Assembly: GCF_000423925.1 (NCBI RefSeq) | Contig: NZ_AUIX01000022.1 | Span: forward strand, 41,164-105,163 | DNA length: 64,000 nt | From: Butyrivibrio sp. VCD2006 | Lineage (GTDB): Bacteria > Bacillota > Clostridia > Lachnospirales > Lachnospiraceae | Reading direction: 5' to 3' | Shown here: positions 26,545 through 35,974 of the stretch, piece by piece | How the letters are laid out: each line of letters begins with the position of its first letter | How positions within the stretch are numbered: the first letter of the stretch is position 1 | The notes under the pieces: model-generated | What the model saw: the letters and a program-made list of their open reading frames with translations, nothing else | The model's database searches: none | What the model was told of the DNA's origin: nothing | Position numbers and translations under genes: made by a program

Positions 26545-26928
26545 GGTGAGGAATCATACTATTCAGAGAAACGAATGATTACAATATTTGCGAGCGAGCA
26601 TTTGCATAGCAATCTATATTGTTTATTCTTTTGCTTATGCAGAAATTATTTAAGAGTATATATCTGACAAAACTATTTTATGTTATTGCTGGGCTGTTTC
26701 TAATTGGGAGCGCTGAACGGTTTTTTGTGGGGAGCAATTGTTTCATTATCATTGTTTTATATGCTGTTGTTACGGTGGGTACAGCGGCCATATCATTTTT
26801 TTATTTCATTGATTTTGGAAAAATTTAGAAAAATGTTTTGTAGTTGAATGTAAATTGAAAAGATGATAAAGTACAAAGAGTTTTTTGCTTTTTTAGCTTT
26901 TGTGAATTTAGAGGGATAGTCTTAGAAA
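26544..26928. other. 385-bp gap with no confident gene
   Basis: AT-rich stretch between the second paralog and the double-headed glycosyltransferase. It holds only a short hydrophobic frame (26637-26828) without a visible ribosome-binding site. No terminator hairpin or good promoter was seen, so the region may be decayed DNA. Confidence 0.5.
26637..26828 (+). CDS. Possible small two-segment membrane protein
   Basis: 63 residues from the ATG at 26637, with two hydrophobic stretches (LFYVIAGLFLIGSA and FIIIVLYAVVTVGTAAISFF) and basic residues at the start. No Shine-Dalgarno sequence is evident, and an in-frame TTG at 26619 is no better supported. It could be a genuine small membrane protein or a remnant of a larger one. 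Not recognised. Confidence 0.3.
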   Translation: MQKLFKSIYLTKLFYVIAGLFLIGSAERFFVGSNCFIIIVLYAVVTVGTAAISFFYFIDFGKI

Positions 26929-29154
26929 ATGAGCAGGATACTGATATCCTACTCGTCGAGAATACCAACGGTTTCGCTGATATGTCATTTGATGAGTAAG
27001 GTGAAAAATGAATATGGATGTGAAATTAGGGAAATGGCTGTTGTTGATGTCCGGACCCAAGATATAGAATGGGCAGATGCAATTCTTTTTGTGAGACCAT
27101 TTGAGGTTGGAGCTTATAGGATAATCGAGGCAGGCAAAAGAGCAAACAAAAAAATAATTGCATATCTTGATGATGATCTCCTCAATCTTCCGGAAACATA
27201 TCCTAATATAATACGAAAAGTTCTGACAAAGTCATTATATAAAAGAAATTGTGAATACTTAATTAAAAGTCTGAAATTGTGTGATGTTCTTTGGGGATCA
27301 AATCCATTTTTATTAGAAAAGTACAGTAAGTATGTAGATAATGGAAGATATGAAATCACAGATGTGGCGTATGATTTCGATGATGTGGTAAGTCCCGGTG
27401 CTTGTGATGGAGAATTTAAGATTCTTTTTGCAGGTAATGGGGATCATGTTAAGTATTTGAATGATTTTATAATTCCTTCAATAAATAAATTGGTAGAGAG
27501 AAATCATAGCATTTCTTTTACTTGCATCGGGATTGATCCCGGAGCGCTTGATAAGTGCAAAGGGAAAACTGAATACATACCATGGATTAGAGATTTTGAC
27601 GAGTATAATCGCCTGATCATGAGTAGAAAGTTTGATTTGGGAGTTGCTCCCATAATGAATGACGACTTTCACAGATGCAAGTATGTTAATAAATTTATAG
27701 AGTATTCCAGATATGGTATAGTTGGAGTTTATTCCAATGATTATCCATATAAAATGGTTGTGGTTGATGGACAAAATGGTTTTTTGGCTGATAATAACAT
27801 CGAGTCGTGGACTGATAAATTGGAATATGCGATACGGCATCCAAAGGAGTGTCAGGATATGATAAATAATGCACAGGAATTGTGCCGTCAGAAGTTTTCT
27901 GCTAAGCAGATGACCGGTTCTGTATATGGGAAGATTCCGGAATTATTTGAAGGGGTATTCGATAAAAATACAGTAAAATATCATCCTACATTGTTTATGA
28001 ACTATATCAGGAAATATGTGACCATATTAGTAGAAAAGTATGAATACAGTATGACTCAAAAAAACATAGAAAAAGATTCCACATCAGTTTTGCTTGTATA
28101 TGCAGGCTACACAACAACAACAGAATTATTGGAAAGTATAGTCGACAGAGCAACAAAAAAGAATAATGCTCATTTAGTCGTTAGAGAGAGTACAATAGTA
28201 ACGGCCAAGGATATCAGGAATGCAGATACCGTTATTTTTTGCAGAGGTGCTGATCCCTATATGGCCAGAATCGCGGAGGCGGCAAAAAAAGCTCAGCGTA
28301 CGACAGTTTTGTATTTGGATGATGATTTGTATGGAGTCTATCGAGGAACGCTATATGGGGATGCGTTGTTAAAGTGTTTGACAAACTGTGATATACTATG
28401 GGCATCGAATCCTCACATATATGATAAGTATAAAGAGCTGTCACCTGCGATCAGGTTTGTAGAGGGTAAGGTATTTGATCCTATTGATAATTTGTTTGAC
28501 ATGTCATATGCTGATGAGGAGTATTCAATTTTATATGCAGGATCTCCTGCTCATATAGAGACTGTTCAGAAAATGATTGTTCCCGCGTTAAACGAGGTGA
28601 GTAAGAGTTTTAATAAGTTTAGAGCAGTATTTATAGGCTTCAAAGAAGAGTCCTTATCGGGTTGTGAATTCAAAACCAAATATCTTCCATGGTCAAAAAG
28701 CATGGATGATTACAGAGAAATGGTTAAAGCATCCGGTTGTCACATAGGTCTTGCGGTTATCAAGGATGATGAATTCGGTAATTGCAAATATTATAATAAG
28801 TATCTTGAGTACTCAAGAATGGGAATTGCGGGTATATATTCTAACGTAATTCCATATCGGCTTGCAGTTAAGGACAGCGTTAATGGGTTAATTGTTGATA
28901 ACACATCTTCAGCCTGGGCTTCAGGAATTCTTCAGTTATTAAAAAATGAAGATAAAAGACAACAGATAATTCAAAATGCGCAAGAAGATCTCCGCAGAAA
29001 TTTCATTGTGGAAGATGTAGTTGATAAATTGGCTGCTGATATGCCTGAGTTATGTGCATATCATGCCCCGGATATCAAGGTCAGATATCATACAAATCGT
29101 TTACTACACCAATTAAATTTTATTTGGCGTAAACATATAGCTTCAAGATTTTAA
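26929..29154 (+). CDS. Double-headed GT-B glycosyltransferase made of two homologous halves
   Basis: 741 residues. Each half repeats the same landmarks: YLDDDL (about 78 and 464), CDVLWGSNP/CDILWASNP, FAGNGDHVKYL/YAGSPAHIETV at the start of the donor domain, YIPWIRDFDEYNR/YLPWSKSMDDYRE, and CKYVNKFIEYSRYGI/CKYYNKYLEYSRMGI followed by VDGQNGFLADN/KDSVNGLIVDN. These match the GT4-like family with DDD and N-K-x-x-E-Y motifs. Two catalytic units in one chain could add two successive sugars, or one may be regulatory. A third relative of the same motif set forms the C-terminal half of the protein at 32422. No signal peptide. Confidence 0.82.
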   Translation: MSRILISYSSRIPTVSLICHLMSKVKNEYGCEIREMAVVDVRTQDIEWADAILFVRPFEVGAYRIIEAGKRANKKIIAYLDDDLLNLPETYPNIIRKVLTKSLYKRNCEYLIKSLKLCDVLWGSNPFLLEKYSKYVDNGRYEITDVAYDFDDVVSPGACDGEFKILFAGNGDHVKYLNDFIIPSINKLVERNHSISFTCIGIDPGALDKCKGKTEYIPWIRDFDEYNRLIMSRKFDLGVAPIMNDDFHRCKYVNKFIEYSRYGIVGVYSNDYPYKMVVVDGQNGFLADNNIESWTDKLEYAIRHPKECQDMINNAQELCRQKFSAKQMTGSVYGKIPELFEGVFDKNTVKYHPTLFMNYIRKYVTILVEKYEYSMTQKNIEKDSTSVLLVYAGYTTTTELLESIVDRATKKNNAHLVVRESTIVTAKDIRNADTVIFCRGADPYMARIAEAAKKAQRTTVLYLDDDLYGVYRGTLYGDALLKCLTNCDILWASNPHIYDKYKELSPAIRFVEGKVFDPIDNLFDMSYADEEYSILYAGSPAHIETVQKMIVPALNEVSKSFNKFRAVFIGFKEESLSGCEFKTKYLPWSKSMDDYREMVKASGCHIGLAVIKDDEFGNCKYYNKYLEYSRMGIAGIYSNVIPYRLAVKDSVNGLIVDNTSSAWASGILQLLKNEDKRQQIIQNAQEDLRRNFIVEDVVDKLAADMPELCAYHAPDIKVRYHTNRLLHQLNFIWRKHIASRF

Positions 29155-29168
29155 GGAGGATATAGAAG

Positions 29169-30305
29169 ATGGCTATTCAGTTATTTAAAGCGAAATATGA
29201 GGTTGATGAGTGCCTTGCTGAGATCAGAGAATGTTTAGAGGTGGGCTGGACAGGACTCGGATTTAAGACAGTTCAGTTCGAAGATGCATGGAAGGAGTAT
29301 ACAGGTCTTCCTTTTGCACATTACCTCAATTCTTCAACAATTGGTTTATACCTTGCTGTTGAGATTCTTAAGGAAGAGAACGGCTGGCAGGATGGAGATG
29401 AGGTTATCACAACTCCCCTCACATTCGTGTCTACAAACCATGCTATCCTTAAGTCTAACCTTAAGGCTGTATTTGCTGATATTGATGATACAATGTGTCT
29501 TGATCCTAAGTCTGTAAGAGAGAGAATTACCGATAAGACTAAGGCAATTATGTATGTTGGTCTTGGCGGTAATACCGGTAATTATAAAGAAATCGTTAAA
29601 ATTTGTAAGGAGAAAAATCTTAAACTTATTCTTGATGCTGCTCATATGGCAGGTACAAGAGTTGATGGTGAGATTCCCGGATCGGAAGCAGATGTAGTTA
29701 TCTACTCATTCCAGGCTGTTAAGAACCTTCCTACAGGTGATAGTGGAATGATCTGCTTCAAGAATGGTAACTATGACGAAATCGTTAGAAAGAAAGCATG
29801 GCTGGGTATTAACAAGGATACATATGCTAGAACAACTAACATGGGTAACTATAAGTGGAAGTATGATGTTGAGTATGTAGGTGACAAGGCTCACGGTAAC
29901 TCAATCATGGCTTCTATTGGTAAGGTACAGCTTAAGTATCTTGACAGAGATAATGCATACAGACGTCAGCTTGTAAGATGGTACATGGAGAGACTTTCAA
30001 AGCATGCTGATAAGATTAAGTTTGTAAGAATCGAGGAAGGTTGCGAGTCTTCATGCCATCTTTTCCAGATTATGGTTGAGAATAGAGACGAGCTTATGCT
30101 TCACTTAAACGCAAACGAGATTTTCCCAGGCGTACATTATTCTGATAACACAAATTACAGAATGTACTCATATGCAAAAGGAACATGCCCTTATGCTGAG
30201 TATGTAAGTGACCATACATTAACACTTCCTATGAACCTTTATCTTACATATGATGATGTTCAGTATATTTGTGACAAGGTAATTGAGTTTGTTGAGAAGA
30301 ATTAA
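29169..30305 (+). CDS. DegT/DnrJ/EryC1/StrS sugar aminotransferase
   Basis: 378 residues. This is a PLP-dependent enzyme that aminates a keto-sugar nucleotide. The PLP-binding Asp is in LILDAAHM (D156) and the Schiff-base Lys in FQAVKNLPTGDSG (K185). An AGGAGG ribosome-binding site precedes the ATG. Codon choice (CTT, AAG, GTT) looks like well-expressed native genes and differs from the AT-rich neighbours. It is followed after 8 bases by a GNAT acetyltransferase, a common amination-then-acetylation pair. With gmd in the same locus, a GDP-perosamine-type product is possible but unproven; dTDP-sugars are equally open. Confidence 0.9.
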   Translation: MAIQLFKAKYEVDECLAEIRECLEVGWTGLGFKTVQFEDAWKEYTGLPFAHYLNSSTIGLYLAVEILKEENGWQDGDEVITTPLTFVSTNHAILKSNLKAVFADIDDTMCLDPKSVRERITDKTKAIMYVGLGGNTGNYKEIVKICKEKNLKLILDAAHMAGTRVDGEIPGSEADVVIYSFQAVKNLPTGDSGMICFKNGNYDEIVRKKAWLGINKDTYARTTNMGNYKWKYDVEYVGDKAHGNSIMASIGKVQLKYLDRDNAYRRQLVRWYMERLSKHADKIKFVRIEEGCESSCHLFQIMVENRDELMLHLNANEIFPGVHYSDNTNYRMYSYAKGTCPYAEYVSDHTLTLPMNLYLTYDDVQYICDKVIEFVEKN

Positions 30306-30313
30306 GAGGGCTT

Positions 30314-30820
30314 ATGAATCATAGTTTTGAATTAGAATCAAACAAGATTATCTTAAAGCCGATGTCTTCTACAGACAGTGAGAATTATCGAGTTCTTAGA
30401 AATAGAAAAGATAATATTAGCTTTTTCTTTTCAGGAACAGAAATAACAAAAGATCAGCAAGCTAATTGGTATAATGAATATCTTGCTGATGAAACACAGT
30501 ATATGTTTAGTATTTATGAGACCGATTCCGCCATGTATATTGGCGGAATCGGAATTTATGATGTGGATAATTCAAATGGCTGTGCTGAAGTTGGCAGGAT
30601 AATCGTTGATAGAGAGCTTGCTGCAGGCAAGCATTATGGTGCAGAGGCAATTAGATTGTTGGAGGTATTAGCAAAAGAAGAATTGGGATTAAAACTTCTT
30701 TATGCCAATATCTATTCTACTAATGTCCCGAGTCTCAAATCTTTTTATGGCGCGGGGTTCGTCAAGGATTGTGAAAAAGAAGGCATAACAAAAGTGATAT
30801 ATGATATAGGTGAAAAATGA
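30314..30820 (+). CDS. GNAT-family N-acetyltransferase (amino-sugar acetylation likely)
   Basis: 168 residues with the RimJ/RimL-type GNAT fold: AEVGRIIVDRELAAGKHYG supplies the beta4 strand and acetyl-CoA pyrophosphate loop, and NVPSLKSFYGAGF is the usual C-terminal motif. Its place directly after the aminotransferase suggests that it acetylates the amino sugar that enzyme makes. Its stop overlaps the start of the next gene (ATGA), so it is part of the second exporter operon segment. Confidence 0.85.
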   Translation: MNHSFELESNKIILKPMSSTDSENYRVLRNRKDNISFFFSGTEITKDQQANWYNEYLADETQYMFSIYETDSAMYIGGIGIYDVDNSNGCAEVGRIIVDRELAAGKHYGAEAIRLLEVLAKEELGLKLLYANIYSTNVPSLKSFYGAGFVKDCEKEGITKVIYDIGEK

Positions 30821-31614
30821 AATATTTAAAGAAATATTTTAGTGGTATCTATAAGGATAGATATGTATTGAGAAGCTTAGTCAAACAGGATCTGCAAATG
30901 AAGTATAACAGATCAGTATTAGGCGTTGCTTGGCAAATTATAACACCATTAGGGTTATCTATTATTATAGGACTTATATATTCAATTATTTATGGAGTTG
31001 ATCCAAAAGGATTTATTCCTATACTTTTTTCAGGATTAAATCCATGGGTGTTTTTAAGTGGTAGCGCTGATGGTGGCACGTTTGCTTATATAAGTGCCGA
31101 AGGTTATTTAAAGCAAACACAGGTTAGTCCGCAGATATTTCCAATCAGAGTTGTTTCAGTTAATTTTGTTAATCTGGTATATAGTATGGTAGCATACTTT
31201 GTGGTCTTTTTGATTTTAAGTCCATCTAGTTTTGGACTTAGTATGCTAATGATTATCCCGGGATTGTTGGTGATATATTTAGGAGGATTAACTCTTGCTA
31301 ATATGTCAAGTGCTATAACTATCCATCTAAGGGATTTTCAGCCACTTCAGAGTTTGGTACTGCAAGGTCTTTTTTATGTGACGCCGATAATATACACGAC
31401 ATCAATGATGGACGATAAAGGATTTTCAATCATTTATCGTGCAAATCCATTTTATTATTTGATTAACGCTGTAAGATCACCGGCATTGGGAAACGATTTT
31501 AATTTTGCAGTATTAGAAGAATATCTGATTGTTTTAGCGGTTACTTTTGTGGCCTTTTTGATCAGTGCGGTTATTACTGTTAAAAACAATCATGGAATTG
31601 CAATGAAATTATAA
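30817..31614 (+). CDS. wzm: Polysaccharide ABC exporter permease (Wzm type), pair 2
   Basis: 265-residue ABC-2 permease with the LVKQDLQMKYNRSVLGVAWQ N-terminus and the HLRDFQ and TPIIYTTSMM motifs of the O-antigen export family. It overlaps the acetyltransferase gene by four bases. It is clearly divergent from the pair-1 permease at 15546, which argues for acquisition of a second export system rather than local duplication. Confidence 0.92.
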   Translation: MKYLKKYFSGIYKDRYVLRSLVKQDLQMKYNRSVLGVAWQIITPLGLSIIIGLIYSIIYGVDPKGFIPILFSGLNPWVFLSGSADGGTFAYISAEGYLKQTQVSPQIFPIRVVSVNFVNLVYSMVAYFVVFLILSPSSFGLSMLMIIPGLLVIYLGGLTLANMSSAITIHLRDFQPLQSLVLQGLFYVTPIIYTTSMMDDKGFSIIYRANPFYYLINAVRSPALGNDFNFAVLEEYLIVLAVTFVAFLISAVITVKNNHGIAMKL

Positions 31615-31626
31615 CTAGGAAAATTT

Positions 31627-32361
31627 ATGAGTCAGATAAGATTAGAAGATATAAATTTAGTTTTTAATGTTTGGCATGAGAAGAGAATTAAAGATATTTT
31701 AGTTCCAGGTAGCAACAAATTTAGTTCCTTTAATGATGGCAAAGTTCATGCCCTTAATAATGTGTCATTTTCGTTGGAAGATGGTGATAGGCTTGCTATT
31801 ATTGGTCACAATGGTGCAGGTAAGAGTACCCTTCTTAAATTGATTTCCGGCATATATCCGCCTACAAGTGGCAATCTTATAGTAGAAGGAAATATTTCTA
31901 GTATGTTTGAGTTAGCTACCGGTTTTGAGATGGAACAATCGGGGTGGAATAATATTCGACTTAGAGGACTCATGCTGGGATTAAAACCTTCTGAAATAGA
32001 AAGTAAAATGGACGAGATTGCTGAATTCTCAGAGTTAGGGAATTATTTAAATATGCCTGTTAAGTATTATTCTTCTGGTATGTTTGTAAGGTTAGCATTT
32101 TCAATATCTACTTCTATAGAGCCAGATATATTGCTGCTTGATGAAATTATTGCAGCTGGAGATGCAGCGTTCCTAGAAAAAGCTAATGCAAGATTGCACA
32201 ATATGGTAAATACTTCCAAGATAATGATCTTGGTAACTCATAGTATGCAATCAGCAGTGGATATGTGCAACAAGTGTATTTGGATGGAAGCTGGTAAGAT
32301 TATAGATAGCGGTTCGCCTGAAGAGATAACTAAAAGATATATAGAAGATTCTATGAAATAA
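31627..32361 (+). CDS. wzt: Polysaccharide ABC exporter ATPase (short Wzt/TagH-like), pair 2
   Basis: 244 residues with Walker A GHNGAGKST at 60-68, signature YSSGMFVRLAFSI, Walker B ILLLDEI and switch THSM. It ends right after the ATPase domain and lacks the C-terminal glycan-binding domain present in the pair-1 ATPase. Export by this pair is therefore not expected to depend on recognition of a modified chain end. Confidence 0.92.
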   Translation: MSQIRLEDINLVFNVWHEKRIKDILVPGSNKFSSFNDGKVHALNNVSFSLEDGDRLAIIGHNGAGKSTLLKLISGIYPPTSGNLIVEGNISSMFELATGFEMEQSGWNNIRLRGLMLGLKPSEIESKMDEIAEFSELGNYLNMPVKYYSSGMFVRLAFSISTSIEPDILLLDEIIAAGDAAFLEKANARLHNMVNTSKIMILVTHSMQSAVDMCNKCIWMEAGKIIDSGSPEEITKRYIEDSMK

Positions 32362-32421
32362 GTTAAACTAATTGATAACGAAGTATTATAAATGAATTAA
32401 CAGGAATATTATCAAATAATT

Positions 32422-34227
32422 ATGAATGATTTAGCAATTATAATAGCACTTACAGGAAGAATAGAAGACAGTATAAATGAAATAGGGACAGTAATTGAAT
32501 CATTTTCAGATGTTGATGGAATTCAATTGGTGTTTGCTTATGATGATAAAAAATGGGAATCTATTCCTATTATGCAATTACTGGAAATGAAGGTTGATGA
32601 TGCTAAAAAGATAATTACATCAAAACATGAAACATTAGCGGGCTTATATAATAATGTTTTAAAAGAAATAGAGGCTGAATTTGTTTCTTTTTGGCAAATA
32701 GATACGGATAATATTTCTGATAGAATAAAAATATATTGTGATTATTCTAAAACAGACGAGTTAGAAAATATTAATTTTATTCAGAGAGAAATAAATAAGA
32801 CTGTTATCCCTAGTGATATGAATAGATACGGTTTGCTCCAAACAGGAATCTATTATTCTGTTGATGATTTCATAATACGTAGATCATATTTGCTAAAAAA
32901 TTCGTTTAATGAAACGAAACTTTTACGTAATGACTTTTTTAGAGAATGGGTTTTACGGAATTCTAGAATAGAAAATTTTTCGTGTATTGGTCATCTAGGT
33001 GCACCAAGAAAGAAATATAATAAAAAGACTGCGAAAATTGCTTCAAAAGATTTAATTGAACGTTACATTATAAGGTGTGGGGCTAATAATGGTAATATTG
33101 AACAAATTAATGAAAACTTTGTAAATGATTTGAAAGATTATGAAGCAGAAGAGGTAGCTAAGTATTTAGATTGTAAAAATCAGAATAAACCTGGAACAAA
33201 GTATAAAATTATGATATTAGGGGGGTATTGGGAATATCATCATAATCAAATTGTTTTTATGAATTATTTTGAAAGAGTTGCAGGGAAAAGATTTGCAACT
33301 TTCAATGTTAAGTTGGATAGTGAGTGCCTGCCAACAGATTTAATAGGTTATGACTTAGTGATATTCACAAGGACCAGAAGTGAAAATGCTATAAAATTAG
33401 TTGAATATTGCAACAAGCATGAAATTACTTCTTTATACATGTTAGATGACAACTGGTTTTCTATAGCAAATGATTTTCCTGAGTATGGGGACATTTTTAC
33501 CGAGGGTAAGCCGGAATATGATAATTTTATAGAAATTGTGAAAAAATGTGATGGCGTCTGGTACTTCAATGATTTTATAAAGCAAGATTTAGAAAAATAC
33601 GCTTCTAGATTTATTCAATCAAGAATTAGCGTGGACAATAGTTTATTTGTTTCGGAAAGAAAACAGATTGATAAAAAAGGTAAATATATTATTGGATATA
33701 GTGGATCATTGAGATATGATGATACTGCATTTAAAGCATTAGCAAAAGTGGCCAAGGAAAATGATAATGTCATTGTTGCTTTAGTTGGAAATATGAGTGA
33801 AAAGCAATTGGAGTATTTCAAAGGCGTTGAAATTATAACAGTACCATTTTCGTCATATTCAATATATGCCAAAAGAATATCGGAGATTAAGCCAGACTTG
33901 TTGGTTGCTCCACTTGACTCTTCAAGAACGTCACAATCGAAATGTTATAACAAGTATGTTGAAAGTGGAGTGATTGGTGCTGCTTGTATTTTTTCAAATG
34001 TTAAACCATATACGGATGTTGTGAAAGATAATTATAATGGATTCTTGCTTGATCAAAATACTGAGGAAGCATGGTTTAATAAGATAAATGAAATAATAGC
34101 TGATTCCGATTTATTGGATAGAGTTAAGAATAATGCTTATGAGGACGTAATGAAGAACCATACAGTTGATGCAGTTCTTCCTATTGTACTTCACAATATA
34201 GAGGTTGTAATCAATGAGTGGAAATAG
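32422..34227 (+). CDS. Mosaic glycosyltransferase: GT-A-like N-terminus plus GT-B-like C-terminus
   Basis: 601 residues. Residues 1-~240 resemble a divergent GT2/GT-A fold (MNDLAIIIALTGRIEDSINE start, WQIDTDN as a possible DxD). From ~265 (KIMILGGYWEYHHNQ) a GT-B unit begins, with YMLDDNWF, KCDGVWYFND, IIGYSGSLRYDD and CYNKYVESGVIG followed by KDNYNGFLLDQN. These are the same landmarks as in each half of the 741-residue protein at 26929. Two different catalytic folds in one chain would allow two linked transfer steps. It is very AT-rich, and the ribosome-binding site is weak. It overlaps the next gene by 14 bases. Confidence 0.75.
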   Translation: MNDLAIIIALTGRIEDSINEIGTVIESFSDVDGIQLVFAYDDKKWESIPIMQLLEMKVDDAKKIITSKHETLAGLYNNVLKEIEAEFVSFWQIDTDNISDRIKIYCDYSKTDELENINFIQREINKTVIPSDMNRYGLLQTGIYYSVDDFIIRRSYLLKNSFNETKLLRNDFFREWVLRNSRIENFSCIGHLGAPRKKYNKKTAKIASKDLIERYIIRCGANNGNIEQINENFVNDLKDYEAEEVAKYLDCKNQNKPGTKYKIMILGGYWEYHHNQIVFMNYFERVAGKRFATFNVKLDSECLPTDLIGYDLVIFTRTRSENAIKLVEYCNKHEITSLYMLDDNWFSIANDFPEYGDIFTEGKPEYDNFIEIVKKCDGVWYFNDFIKQDLEKYASRFIQSRISVDNSLFVSERKQIDKKGKYIIGYSGSLRYDDTAFKALAKVAKENDNVIVALVGNMSEKQLEYFKGVEIITVPFSSYSIYAKRISEIKPDLLVAPLDSSRTSQSKCYNKYVESGVIGAACIFSNVKPYTDVVKDNYNGFLLDQNTEEAWFNKINEIIADSDLLDRVKNNAYEDVMKNHTVDAVLPIVLHNIEVVINEWK

Positions 34228-35869
34228 AATTTATAAAATAGGTTTACTATCACATACGGGTTCCTTGGGTGGAGCTGAAAGAATGCTATATAATATGGCT
34301 CAACTCCTAAGGAAAACAGATAAATTTGAACCAATAATGATTATTCCGGCTTTAGATGAAAGCCCATTAGCACAATTGTGCGGAGAAACAATTGAGTATA
34401 AGAAAATAGAGGCTTTGCCTGTATACATTTGTTTAAATGAAGATGAGGAGAGCTTATTCTCATCACTTACCTTAAGAATTAAGCAGGATATTTATCAGAT
34501 AATTGAAGACTACGATATAGACTTGTTGATTAGTAATACGCAAGTCAGCTTGTGTGGAGTGATGGCCGCTTATGAAGCAGGGATTCCTGTTATAGTATGG
34601 ACTCACGGTATTTTTGATCCATTTTTGCTTGGAAATAAATATGACTCAAAAATGAGGCTTCTTTTTGATAGGATTGTTTACGAATTATGTGACAATGTAA
34701 TTTTTTGTTCAAGTTGGACAAAAGATTATTATGCTAATTTCCTAGATGATAACAGAGGCGTTGTAATAAATAACTGGTCGCAAAAAATGTCGAATGAATT
34801 AGTAAGAAATAATACTACTACTTTCATTTGTCTTAACTCATTTGAAAAAAATAAGGGAATTATAGATTTATTACATGCAGCAAAAATTGTTAAGGAAAAA
34901 GGATATAAATTTGAGGTTCACTTATACGGTAAAAATGAGTCAGATTATGAAAAAGAAATAGAACATTATATTGATAAAAATGACTTACATGAAAATATTG
35001 TTTTGAACAAAAAAACTAAGAATATTCAAAAAGCATATGCATCAGCATGTTGCTTAATACAACCATCATTTTTGGAATCCTTTGGATTGACTATTATTGA
35101 AGCTATGTCTTATGGAGTTGTGCCTATATCATATAGAAGCGGAGGCCCTGATAGTATTATTGATGATGGATTTGATGGATTCCTTATAGATCGGGGTGAT
35201 TACTCTGGCTTAGCAGATAAAATGATCTTTGCATTGGAGAATCCAAGTAAGATCGAAGAAATGTCCAGTAATGCTAAATCTTCTTTTGAATTGAAATATT
35301 CTGAAGATACAGCTAAAGAGCAGATTGTTAGTTTATTGCATAAGACATTAAAGACTCCAAGTAAAGATACATATCAAAAAGAGTTTGTATATGATCTTAT
35401 TAAGTTATATTTATTGAAAGGACATGTTAAAACGGTAGGAGGGTCGAGTCTTCAGGCAATAGATACTCATCGCATAGGTGTATCTGAAAGGCTTACAAAA
35501 CCCTTGATGTATGATGTTCGGTTTTCAATAGATAAAATATCAAGGATATATATTATTCTTACTTCTTACGCCACTAGTAATGCTAAAGGAAGTGTAACGG
35601 TGTCATTATTTGATGGTAAAAGAAAGTTGGCTGAAAGTAAGGTTGAAATTAAAAAGATAGTAAATAATTTATGGACTGAGTTTGATTTTGATTCTATTGC
35701 AGTGAAAAAGGGGAAAAAGTATCGTTTATCAGTGATGTGCGAATCTGATTATGCATCTGATTATGTAGTGTATGAGAAATATCCTAAGAATAATATGCTT
35801 AAAATGACAGCATCTGCTTGGAGAAAGATTTGGGGTAGAAAATATTCTCTACTATATCAAGCTGAGTAA
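34214..35869 (+). CDS. Glycosyltransferase family 4 with C-terminal beta-sandwich-like domain
   Basis: 551 residues. The GT4 part covers about 1-375: SHTGSLGGAERMLYNMA acceptor loop, FICLNSFEKNKGI, QPSFLESFGLTIIEAMSYG (E-x7-E) and SGGPDSIIDDGFDGFLI. The remaining ~175 residues are a beta-rich region (YDVRFSIDKISRIYIIL, GSVTVSLFDGKRKLAE, YRLSVMCESDYA) that looks like a jelly-roll or carbohydrate-binding-type module, uncommon on a cytoplasmic GT4 enzyme. It might hold the growing glycan. It starts inside the previous gene. Confidence 0.8.
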   Translation: MSGNRIYKIGLLSHTGSLGGAERMLYNMAQLLRKTDKFEPIMIIPALDESPLAQLCGETIEYKKIEALPVYICLNEDEESLFSSLTLRIKQDIYQIIEDYDIDLLISNTQVSLCGVMAAYEAGIPVIVWTHGIFDPFLLGNKYDSKMRLLFDRIVYELCDNVIFCSSWTKDYYANFLDDNRGVVINNWSQKMSNELVRNNTTTFICLNSFEKNKGIIDLLHAAKIVKEKGYKFEVHLYGKNESDYEKEIEHYIDKNDLHENIVLNKKTKNIQKAYASACCLIQPSFLESFGLTIIEAMSYGVVPISYRSGGPDSIIDDGFDGFLIDRGDYSGLADKMIFALENPSKIEEMSSNAKSSFELKYSEDTAKEQIVSLLHKTLKTPSKDTYQKEFVYDLIKLYLLKGHVKTVGGSSLQAIDTHRIGVSERLTKPLMYDVRFSIDKISRIYIILTSYATSNAKGSVTVSLFDGKRKLAESKVEIKKIVNNLWTEFDFDSIAVKKGKKYRLSVMCESDYASDYVVYEKYPKNNMLKMTASAWRKIWGRKYSLLYQAE

Positions 35870-35898
35870 AGTGATAACAGATATAATAAATTCTGAAG

Positions 35899-35935
35899 TT
35901 CCTAATGAATAGTTTTGTGAATTATTCATTGGGAA
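35899..35935 (+). terminator. Imperfect hairpin, possible terminator
   Basis: TTCCTAATGAATA pairs with TATTCATTGGGAA apart from two central mismatches, followed by TTTGTT. It lies in the 105-bp gap before the acyltransferase gene. Weak T-tract. Confidence 0.45.
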
Positions 35936-35974
35936 TTTGTTATAAAAGAAAAACAATATATTTATGGTGACGTA

